From Chloroflexota bacterium (lineage in GTDB: Bacteria; Chloroflexota; Limnocylindria; Limnocylindrales; CSP1-4): a stretch of DNA of 11,328 nucleotides. The stretch is taken from positions 1 through 11,328 of the forward strand of contig JAKAAV010000028.1 in NCBI GenBank assembly GCA_021802185.1, given 5' to 3'. Numbering within the stretch: the first letter of the stretch is position 1; every line of letters begins with the position of its first letter. A model generated the notes under the pieces. That model was not told the origin of the DNA and made no database searches. It was given only the letters and a program-made list of their open reading frames with translations. Positions 5,957 to 11,328 of this stretch are shown here, piece by piece. A program made the position numbers and the translations under genes.

Positions 5957-7417
5957 CTACAGGACTCCTTCCGCGGTCGAGGCCGGGGCCGCCGGGGCGC
6001 CGGCGGATGCAGGGGCGCCGGCGGCGCGGGAGCCCGCCGCAGCGGCCTCCCCTCCAGGCGAGCCCTCCGGCCCGGGCGACCTGGGCGCCGACGTCATCGC
6101 CCGCTGCTCGTCGGTCAGTTCGTGGCCGACGAGCGCCGCGGCCGCCTGCATCGTCTCGATGAGCGTCGCGTCCTCGGCGAGCTTCCGGTGCGGCTTCATG
6201 TCGCCGTTCCGGTACGCGTTGACGAACCGGATCGTCCATGGGTCCACGCCGACCCGCTCCGCGATCCGGTCCATCTGCACCTCGATCGCGTACGACGCCA
6301 TCGTCACGCCGAAGCCGCGCATCGCACTGGACGGCGTGCGGTTGGTGAACACGCAGTACGCGTCGATCGAGACGTTCGGGATCGCGTACGGCCCGGCCGC
6401 GTTCGCCGCGTGCTTCGTCAGCGCGTACGGCGTCTGCCGACTGTACGCGCCGGAGTCCGCGTAGCTCGTGACCTTGCGCGCGACGATCCGGCCGTCCCGC
6501 ATGACGCCATCCCTGATGCGGATGCGCCACGCGCTCCGGGTCGACGAGACCTGCATCTCCTCCGACCGGCTGAACACATACCGCACCGGGCGGCCCGTCT
6601 TCATCGCGGCCAGCGTCGCGATCGGCTCGACGATCACGTCGACCTTCCCGCCGAACCCGCCGCCGACCGTCCCGCCGACGAAGTGGAGCCGCTTCCCCGC
6701 GACCTGCAGGATGATCGCGGTGTTGTCGAGGCTGAAGTACAGCGCCTGGGTGTTCGTGTAGACGGTGAACCGGCCGTCCGCCTCGGGGACCGCGACGCAC
6801 CCGGTCGTCTCCGTCGGCGCGTGCTCGATCGGGCTGGAGTTGTAGACCGCCTCGACGATGTGGTCGGCCTGCGCGAACCCGGCCTCGACGTCCCCGAACC
6901 GCACGCGGCGGCACGGATGGCCCTCGAACATGAACGCGTTGCTGCCCCAGTGCGTCACGATCGGCGCGTCCGGCTGCAGCGCCTCCTCGACGTCGAAGAC
7001 CGCCGGCAGCTCCTCGAGGTCGAGGCGCACCTGCGCGACGGCCTCGAGCGCGGCCGCCTCCGTCTCGGCGACGATCGCGACGATCGGCTCCCCCTTGTAG
7101 CGCACGCGATCCTGCGCCAGGACGAACTCCTCCTCCGGCTCCACCCCGATGAGGCCCAGGATCGTGTAGACGTTGTGCGGGACGTCGCGCCAGGTCAGGG
7201 CGCGCACGAAGCCGGGAACGCGCTCCGCGCGGGACAGGTCGACCGCGCGGATCATCGCGTGATGGACGGGGCTGCGGACCATCCTGAGGTGCAGCATCCC
7301 GGGGAACGTGTAGTCGCCGGCGTAACGGGTCCGGCCCGTGACGTGCGCGGCGGCGTCGCTGCGCTGGACCGACCGGCCGACGACGTGCAGCGGCTCGGGC
7401 ATCTTCAGCTCCGGCAT
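5957..7417 (-). CDS. Molybdenum hydroxylase catalytic subunit, N-terminal half (Ald_Xan_dh_C plus MoCoBD_1)
   Basis: This 486-residue protein corresponds to the first half of a xanthine dehydrogenase-type molybdopterin subunit. An a/b hammerhead domain (about 15-145) has TGRTRYAGD (28-35) and RVRYKGEPIVAIVAE (104-118). The first cofactor-binding domain follows, with GGTVGGGFGGK (248-258) and the SSAMRGFGV block (363-371). It ends after VGHELTDEQRA with about 45 residues of Ala/Pro/Gly/Ser (443-486) and a TAG at 5957. The AYRCSFR loop of true aerobic CO dehydrogenase is absent, so this is not CoxL. ATG 7417 has GGGGGAG eight nt upstream and lies 2 nt after the previous stop; a second in-frame ATG is at 7402. 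It should pair with the next gene to make one active site. Substrate unknown. Confidence 0.9.
   Translation of the reverse strand: MPELKMPEPLHVVGRSVQRSDAAAHVTGRTRYAGDYTFPGMLHLRMVRSPVHHAMIRAVDLSRAERVPGFVRALTWRDVPHNVYTILGLIGVEPEEEFVLAQDRVRYKGEPIVAIVAETEAAALEAVAQVRLDLEELPAVFDVEEALQPDAPIVTHWGSNAFMFEGHPCRRVRFGDVEAGFAQADHIVEAVYNSSPIEHAPTETTGCVAVPEADGRFTVYTNTQALYFSLDNTAIILQVAGKRLHFVGGTVGGGFGGKVDVIVEPIATLAAMKTGRPVRYVFSRSEEMQVSSTRSAWRIRIRDGVMRDGRIVARKVTSYADSGAYSRQTPYALTKHAANAAGPYAIPNVSIDAYCVFTNRTPSSAMRGFGVTMASYAIEVQMDRIAERVGVDPWTIRFVNAYRNGDMKPHRKLAEDATLIETMQAAAALVGHELTDEQRAMTSAPRSPGPEGSPGGEAAAAGSRAAGAPASAGAPAAPASTAEGVL
5965..5970 (-). promoter_or_regulatory. Strong ribosome binding site for the separate C-terminal half
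   Basis: On the minus strand AAGGAG (5970-5965) precedes ATG 5954 by ten nt and overlaps the last codons of the N-terminal half. It is the main evidence that the second half is a real independently initiated gene rather than the product of a sequencing frameshift. Confidence 0.75.
5994..6024. repeat. 13-bp direct repeat in the linker-like tail
   Basis: GGGGCGCCGGCGG occurs at 5994-6006 and 6012-6024, 18 bp apart. In the protein it produces the repeated AGAPA pattern of the low-complexity C-terminal tail of the N-terminal half. It lies directly before the split point of the catalytic subunit. Confidence 0.8.
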
Positions 7418-7423
7418 CTTCAG
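7394..7423 (-). repeat. 15-bp near-perfect tandem repeat duplicating a start codon
   Basis: On the minus strand CTGAAGATGCCGGAG (7423-7409) is followed by CTGAAGATGCCCGAG (7408-7394), differing at one base. Each copy carries an ATG, giving possible starts at 7417 and 7402. The first copy also carries the TGA that ends the iron-sulfur subunit gene. The second ATG has GGAG six nt upstream, so either could be used. Confidence 0.8.
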
Positions 7424-7941
7424 CGCTCCCCCGACGGATCCGGCCAATCGCCGGCATCGCGCCCGGCATCGGTCGTGGCGCCCGCGGCGGCCGCCTCGAT
7501 CGCCTCGATGATCGGCGCGTACCCCGTGCAGCGGCAGACGTTCCCGCCGAGCGCGTCGATGATCTCGTCGCGACTCGGCGATGGATGGTGGTCGAGCAGC
7601 GTCTTCGTCAGCACGACCATGCCCGGCGTGCAGTACCCGCACTGGAACGCGTTCTTCTCGATGAACGCCTGCTGGATCGGGGCGAGGCCCGCGACGGGGG
7701 CGATGCCCTCGATCGTGGTCACCCGCCGGCCCTCGACGTCCTCGACGGGCAGCAGGCACGACATCATCGGCTCGCCGTCGACGAGGACAGTGCAGCTCCC
7801 GCACCCACCCTGCCGGCAGCCCTCCTTCGTGCCGGTGTACCCGAGCTGGCTGCGGAGCACGGACTGCAGCGTGGCCATCGGACTGACCAGGACCTCGACC
7901 TCGCGGCCACAGAGCTCGAAGCTGACGATGCGGGATCCCAC
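7420..7941 (-). CDS. Molybdenum hydroxylase iron-sulfur subunit, 2x[2Fe-2S]
   Basis: This 173-residue small subunit passes electrons from the molybdenum site to FAD. The plant-ferredoxin-type cluster is held by C42, C47, C50 and C62 (GCRQGGCGSC...SC). The second cluster, in the helical [2Fe-2S]-binding domain, is held by C101, C104, C136 and C138 (QCGYCTPG...NVCRCTGY). All eight cysteines are present, and the length is typical with a slightly longer, acidic C-terminal tail. The start is GTG 7941 with GGAGGG eight nt upstream, one nt after the stop of the FAD subunit gene. The frame extends further upstream, but only as Arg/Ser-rich non-family sequence. It is the CoxS/XdhC-type subunit of the enzyme formed with the neighbouring FAD and two molybdopterin genes. 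Confidence 0.95.
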   Translation of the reverse strand: MGSRIVSFELCGREVEVLVSPMATLQSVLRSQLGYTGTKEGCRQGGCGSCTVLVDGEPMMSCLLPVEDVEGRRVTTIEGIAPVAGLAPIQQAFIEKNAFQCGYCTPGMVVLTKTLLDHHPSPSRDEIIDALGGNVCRCTGYAPIIEAIEAAAAGATTDAGRDAGDWPDPSGER

Positions 7942-7942
7942 G

Positions 7943-8794
7943 CTACCGACCCTCCAGTGCGACGTGCTGCACGAGTTCCTCGAGCGCCCGCCGCACGAAC
8001 AGCCTGACCATCGCGCGCCGGTACCACGCGCTCGCGATGCCGTCATCGAACGGCTCGCACTCCTCCGCCGCCGCCTCTGCCGCTTCGTCGATTGCACCGG
8101 GCTCGAGCGATGACCCGACCAGGACCGCCTCGGCCTTCCGCGCGCGCAACGCGTGCGGCCCGACCGCGCCGAGCGCGACGCGCGCGTCGGTCACGACCTC
8201 TCCGTCGCGGGCGACGCGGACGGCGACCGTGACCACGGAGGGCGTATTCGCCTCCTTCCGGCCGAACTTCACGTACGTGGTCTCGCCGGCAACCGCGGGG
8301 ACGCCGATGCCCGTGAGCAGCTCCTGCGGCTCGAGGGCCGTGGTCATGAACCCGGTCTGGAACTCCGACAGTGCAAGCGTCCTCCGGCCACGGCTGCCCT
8401 CGAGCGTCACCTCCGCGTCGAGCGCGAGCAGCGCAACCGCGACGTCGCCGCCGGGCGGCGGAGTGAAGAGGTTGCCCCCGACCGTGCCCATGTTCCGGAT
8501 CGACCAGCTCGCGGTCCGCCGCGCGGCCTCCGCGAGCATCGGCACGTGCCGCTGGCGGAGAAGGCTGGTGAGGGTGGTCGTGGCGCCGATCCGGAGACCC
8601 CCGTCGGAGGGCTCGATCTCATCGAGGCCGACGAACCGAAGGCCCATGACCTGGCGCGGCAGGCTGATCCCATCGTTGATCAAGGGCATCGCGACGGTGC
8701 CGCCGGCGATGACGAGCAGGTCCGGGCCGTGTCGCGAGAGCAGGTCGACGGCCTGCGCCAGCGAGCGAGGGAGGAAGTATTCGACGACGGTCAC
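7943..8794 (-). CDS. Molybdenum hydroxylase FAD-binding subunit (CoxM/CutM type)
   Basis: This 283-residue flavoprotein subunit receives electrons from the iron-sulfur subunit and hands them to the final acceptor. The N-terminal FAD_binding_5 domain (about 1-170) has IAGGT (29-33) and the flavin-contact block TVGGN (104-108), with the preceding SWSIRNMG typical of the family. The C-terminal CO_deh_flav_C domain (about 175-278) includes YVKFGRKEAN and RVALGAVGP. Length is normal. The start is GTG 8794, which overlaps the stop of coxG by 4 nt (GTGA) and has GGGAGG seven nt upstream. The gene order FAD, FeS, Mo is that of many CoxMSL-type operons. No xanthine-specific feature could be picked out. 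Confidence 0.95.
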   Translation of the reverse strand: MTVVEYFLPRSLAQAVDLLSRHGPDLLVIAGGTVAMPLINDGISLPRQVMGLRFVGLDEIEPSDGGLRIGATTTLTSLLRQRHVPMLAEAARRTASWSIRNMGTVGGNLFTPPPGGDVAVALLALDAEVTLEGSRGRRTLALSEFQTGFMTTALEPQELLTGIGVPAVAGETTYVKFGRKEANTPSVVTVAVRVARDGEVVTDARVALGAVGPHALRARKAEAVLVGSSLEPGAIDEAAEAAAEECEPFDDGIASAWYRRAMVRLFVRRALEELVQHVALEGR

Positions 8795-9342
8795 TCGGGC
8801 GCCTCCCTGGGTGATGGTCGCCCGGATGCCGGGGCGACCGTGGAGCTGGCTTCGATGAGATGCGAGTTCAGCGCCTGGAGGCCCTGGGCGATCAGCGTAT
8901 TCGCGAGGCTCTCCGCGAAGCGCGAGTCGAGCCGGGCGAGCGGCCCCTGGATGACGGCCTCGCCGCGGTACTCAAGGAGCGTCCGGGACGCGATCGATCG
9001 GCCGTCCGAGCCGGCGCCGGGTCGGCCGTCATGGGCCGGCTCGTCGTCGACCTCCGTCAGCCCGAAGTCGGCCCGGCCCGCGATCGTCCCCATCGGACCC
9101 TCGACACGCCCTTCCATCCCGGCGGCGTGCGGCGGATCGGCGTCGACGAGCCGCACGAACGTCCGGAACGTCGCCCCGACGCCGGGCAGACGCAGGACGA
9201 GCGACCCCTGGTACTCGTGCGGCGCGACCTGCTCGATCGCCTCGCAGCCCGGGATCACGGCGAGCAGCGTGGCAGGATCGCAGGCCGCATCGAACACCTC
9301 GCGTGGGCCGGCGTCAAGGACGTGGTGCCCAGCGACCTTCAT
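8791..9342 (-). CDS. coxG: CoxG-like SRPBCC-fold protein
   Basis: This 183-residue member of the carbon monoxide dehydrogenase subunit G family belongs to the SRPBCC/START-like hydrophobic-cavity fold. The start MKVAGHHVLDAGPREVFDAACDP, the LLAVIPGCEAIEQV block (about 26-39) and the closing helix near GPLARLDSRFAESLANTLIAQGLQALNSHL are typical. In the CO dehydrogenase system CoxG is linked to membrane attachment of the enzyme; in other molybdenum hydroxylase operons its role is less clear. It is followed by a short Ser/Pro tail. ATG 9342 overlaps the regulator's stop by 4 nt (ATGA); no strong Shine-Dalgarno is seen beyond a GGAG very close to the ATG, so coupling is likely. The symbol is a family name and does not imply CO oxidation here. 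Confidence 0.88.
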   Translation of the reverse strand: MKVAGHHVLDAGPREVFDAACDPATLLAVIPGCEAIEQVAPHEYQGSLVLRLPGVGATFRTFVRLVDADPPHAAGMEGRVEGPMGTIAGRADFGLTEVDDEPAHDGRPGAGSDGRSIASRTLLEYRGEAVIQGPLARLDSRFAESLANTLIAQGLQALNSHLIEASSTVAPASGRPSPREAPE

Positions 9343-10199
9343 GGCTCCGGCCCGCCTGATGGCTCCGGCCCGCCTGACGCATTCGAACCGGACGGCCCGG
9401 CCTCGGCTCCGGTCGGATCCGACGCGTCCTCGAGCGCGCGCTCGACGTGGTCGAGGTGCTCCTGCATCGCTCGCGCCGCCGCCTCCTGGTCGCGGGCCCT
9501 GAGCGCCGCGAGAATGCCGGCGTGGTCCATGAGCGTGGCCTCGCGGACCTCGCGCACCGCGCCGGTCCGGTCGCGGCTGATCCTGCCGAGCGTGTTGATG
9601 ATCGCCATGAACTGCCCCAGCAGGAAGTTTCCGGCGGCCACGCAGATCGTGTCGTGGAACGCGATGTCGAGTTCGCTGAAGGTGCCGGGAAGGTCGACGG
9701 CGCGGCCCAGGCGCGCAAGGATCGACTCGAGCGAGGCGAGTTGGTCCTCGGCGATGCGCCCCGCGGCCAAGCGGACATTCCCGACCTCGACGACGCGGCG
9801 CGCCTCGAGCAGCCGGGCGAGCGCGACAGTGTCGGTGGAGAACGCCAACTCGAGGTGCGAGACGAGCTGCGTCGGCTCGAGCGCCGTCACGTACGTACCG
9901 CGGCCCTGCCGGATGTCGACGACCTTCATGAGCGCGAGCGCTCGCAGGGCCTCGCGAAGGATCGGCCGGCTGACCTCCATCATGGAGGCAAGCGTCCGCT
10001 CGGGGGGGAGCTTGTCGCCGGGCCGCAGCTCACGCGCGCGGATCAGCGCGAGCAGGCGACCCGCGATCTCCTCCGGGAGCGTGCTCCGCCCGACCAGCCG
10101 GAACCGCGCCGCCTCGACGGGGACGCTCGGCCCCGGGCCCGACCTCGCTTTGGCGTCCACTGGCACGCGCGTTCGTCCTCCCTCGCCCCCGCCGGTCAC
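9339..10199 (-). CDS. FadR-subfamily GntR transcriptional regulator (wHTH + FCD)
   Basis: This 286-residue DNA-binding regulator is the first gene of the molybdenum hydroxylase operon. A winged helix (about 33-104) has LRPGDKLPPERTLASMMEVSRPILREAL and the wing RQGRGTYV. The all-helical FCD ligand domain (about 120-255) has D178, H182, H226 and H248 at the positions that bind a metal in this family, so it probably senses a carboxylate. The tail is Gly/Pro/Ser-rich and includes a doubled SGGPEP. GTG 10199 was chosen because GGAGG lies five nt upstream and the palindrome at 10228-10238 then falls 29 nt before it. A TTG at 10226 would add nine residues but would leave the palindrome on its ribosome binding site. 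Overlap with coxG is 4 nt. Autoregulation is inferred. Confidence 0.92.
   Translation of the reverse strand: MTGGGEGGRTRVPVDAKARSGPGPSVPVEAARFRLVGRSTLPEEIAGRLLALIRARELRPGDKLPPERTLASMMEVSRPILREALRALALMKVVDIRQGRGTYVTALEPTQLVSHLELAFSTDTVALARLLEARRVVEVGNVRLAAGRIAEDQLASLESILARLGRAVDLPGTFSELDIAFHDTICVAAGNFLLGQFMAIINTLGRISRDRTGAVREVREATLMDHAGILAALRARDQEAAARAMQEHLDHVERALEDASDPTGAEAGPSGSNASGGPEPSGGPEP
9341..9376. repeat. Perfect 18-bp tandem duplication at the regulator/coxG junction
   Basis: The unit ATGGCTCCGGCCCGCCTG is present at 9341-9358 and 9359-9376 with no spacer. It adds a second SGGPEP to the regulator's C-terminus and lies directly before the coxG start, yet keeps the frame and the 4-nt stop/start overlap. 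Confidence 0.9.
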
Positions 10200-10219
10200 G
10201 CTAGCCTCCGCGGAAGGGG

Positions 10220-10240
10220 TGGTCAAGTGGTCAGACCATT
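10220..10240. promoter_or_regulatory. FadR-family operator palindrome with extra half-site
   Basis: TGGTCAGACCA at 10228-10238 is a perfect 11-bp palindrome around a central A, and it matches the TGGTCnGACCA core known for FadR and resembles TGGT..ACCA sites of PdhR-like relatives. A further half-site TGGTCA lies at 10220-10225. It sits between the divergent regulator operon and the ABM gene, 29 nt upstream of the regulator start at 10199. The likely binder is the adjacent regulator. The match is seen in sequence; binding is inferred. Confidence 0.7.
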
Positions 10241-10399
10241 GATCGAGCGCTCGGGCATCTGGGGGCAGGATGTGACCGGCGGCACCGCGTGCCGGCGGCG
10301 GAGGGTGCAGGTCGGCAGAGCGTCCCGGCGACCGAGTGTCCCGGCGGCCAGGCGAGCCGGCAGCCGAGCGTGAGCATCGACAGGCGCATGGAGGCAGAC

Positions 10400-10687
10400 A
10401 TGATCGAGCGCCACATCACGTTCCACGTCATCGACGGCCGTGCGGCCGACTTCGAGGCGTTCTTCGCGACGCGGTACCGGCCGGCGATGTCGAAATCGCC
10501 GGGGTACGTGGACGCGTGGCTCCTTCGGGAGCTCGAGCAGCCGGCGCGCAACCAGATGGTGCTGCGGTTCGACAACGTCGATGCGGCCACGGGTTGGCGG
10601 ACGTCGGCGGAGCACGAGGCGCTCCAGCCCGATTTGACCGCGCTGCACTCCGGGATGGACATCGTCGCGTACGAAGTGGTGGTCTGA
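10400..10687 (+). CDS. Small dimeric alpha/beta-barrel protein (ABM-like)
   Basis: This 95-residue protein has the length and pattern of antibiotic biosynthesis monooxygenase (ABM)/EthD-like ferredoxin-fold proteins. It has a first strand ERHITFHVIDG, a helix ADFEAFFATRYRPAM, a strand pair PGYVDAWLLRELEQPARNQMVLRFD, a helix with TGWRTSAEHEAL, and a last strand IVAYEVVV. Members may be cofactor-free oxygenases, heme-binding or merely structural, so no reaction is assigned. ATG 10400 was chosen because GGAGG (10390-10394) lies five nt upstream; an in-frame ATG at 10388 is inside that ribosome binding site. It diverges from the hydroxylase operon and shares the operator region, so it may be controlled by the same regulator. 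Confidence 0.78.
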   Translation: MIERHITFHVIDGRAADFEAFFATRYRPAMSKSPGYVDAWLLRELEQPARNQMVLRFDNVDAATGWRTSAEHEALQPDLTALHSGMDIVAYEVVV

Positions 10688-10688
10688 C

Positions 10689-11328
10689 GGCACGGCCGCC
10701 GAGCGCTTCCTCGTCACGGACGGCACCGGGTGCATCGGGTCGTGGGTCGTCCGGAACCTGCTCCGCGAGGGCATCGCGGTCACCGTCCTCACGTCCGGCG
10801 GGTCCACGCTGCGGCTCCGGCTGATCCTCTCCGACGGCGAGCTGCGGCAGATCGACCGGGTCCGCGGGGACGTCACGGACGTGGACGGGCTGGAGGCGGC
10901 GTCGAGGGAGCGTGCCGTCACCGCGATCGTGCATCTGGCCGCGCTGCAGGTCCCGTTCTGTGCGGCCGATCCGCTTGCCGGAGCGCGCGTCAACGTCGTC
11001 GGCACCGTGGCGATCTTCGAGCTGGCCCGACGGCTCGGGATCCGGCGCGTCACCTGCGCGAGCAGCGCCGCGGTCTATGGCCCGAAGACCGACTACCCGC
11101 ACGCCACGCTCCGCGCGGAGGCGTTCTTCCGTCCGACCACCCATTACGACGTGTTCAAGGTCGCGAACGAGCAGGACGCGGGCATCTGGTGGGAGACGCA
11201 GGGCATCGCCAGCATCGGGCTGCGGCCGCACTCGGTCTACGGGCCGGGGCGCGACCAGGTCATCACGTCGAAACCCACCGTCGCGATGATCGCGGCGGCT
11301 GCCGGGCGGGGGTCCCGCGTCAACTTCG
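10689..11328 (+). CDS. NAD-dependent epimerase/dehydratase (extended SDR), no canonical start; truncated at right edge
   Basis: The frame encodes the N-terminal part of an extended short-chain dehydrogenase: FLVTDGTGCIGSWVVRNLL, then the family blocks AIVHLAAL, ARVNVVGTVAIFELARRLG, CASSAAVYGP, the catalytic YDVFK (Y codon 11145-11147, K codon 11157-11159) and LRPHSVYGPGRDQ. It runs off the window without a stop. Two oddities stand out. No ATG, GTG or TTG lies in frame between the stop at 10635 and the Rossmann motif; the first is GTG 10881, which would delete the nucleotide-binding strand. In addition, the first glycine of GxxGxxG is Asp (GAC at 10719-10721). The given start is therefore only the first codon after the previous gene. 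A rare start codon, a small sequence error or early gene decay could explain this. The substrate is probably a nucleotide sugar or related alcohol; this is uncertain. Confidence 0.75.

Noticed and set aside
4923..7469. Very long open frame on the minus strand (848 codons) that includes the C-terminal molybdopterin half
   Set aside because: Only the last 343 codons match the family. The upstream part is Arg/Gly/Asp-rich and lies out of frame over the well-conserved N-terminal half, so it is a shadow frame of GC-rich DNA.
4923..9342. Aerobic carbon monoxide dehydrogenase (CoxMSL)
   Set aside because: The large subunit is split and lacks the AYRCSFR active-site loop; CoxG and CoxM-like proteins also occur with other molybdenum hydroxylases.
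10200..10226. Nine-residue upstream extension of the GntR regulator from TTG 10226
   Set aside because: TTG is a weak start and would sit right beside the operator palindrome, leaving no room for a ribosome binding site. GTG 10199 has GGAGG at good spacing.

Overview
The window is GC-rich bacterial DNA with dense, short-spaced genes and frequent GTG starts. A CpaF-type pilus ATPase, CoxG-type molybdenum hydroxylase genes and a FadR-like regulator together suggest a high-GC soil or water bacterium. Chloroflexota (Limnocylindria-like) or Actinomycetota would both fit, but nothing in the window fixes the phylum.

Layout from left to right. (1) Positions 1-912, minus strand: the N-terminal two thirds of a CpaF/TadA secretion ATPase, cut by the window edge. 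(2) Positions 913-1401: a divergent gap with no convincing gene, holding several inverted repeats, a terminator-like hairpin and a perfect 15-bp tandem duplication. (3) Positions 1402-4362, plus strand: a small protein of unknown function, then pxpA-pxpB-pxpC, the three subunits of prokaryotic ATP-dependent 5-oxoprolinase. pxpC has an unusual repeat-built insertion. (4) Positions 4363-4513: a short convergent gap. (5) Positions 4514-10199, minus strand: a seven-gene operon with junctions from a 4-nt overlap to a 2-nt gap. In transcription order it encodes a FadR-type GntR regulator, a CoxG-like SRPBCC protein, the FAD subunit, the 2x[2Fe-2S] subunit, the N-terminal half and C-terminal half of the molybdopterin subunit as two separate genes, and a cupin. 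(6) Positions 10200-10399: a divergent regulatory region with a FadR-family palindrome. (7) Positions 10400-11328, plus strand: a small ABM-like alpha/beta-barrel protein and the start of an NAD-dependent epimerase/dehydratase with no normal start codon and an altered first glycine in its nucleotide-binding motif.

The main point of interest is the molybdenum hydroxylase. Its catalytic subunit is divided at the boundary between the two molybdopterin-binding domains, and the second half has its own strong ribosome binding site. This resembles the split NdhL/NdhM subunits of nicotinate dehydrogenase. The substrate cannot be read from sequence. The regulator at the head of the operon, with a palindrome beside its own start, suggests induction by the substrate or a metabolite. 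Two ideas are speculative: that the convergent pxpABC genes open a lactam made by the hydroxylase, and that the divergent ABM/epimerase pair belongs to the same pathway.
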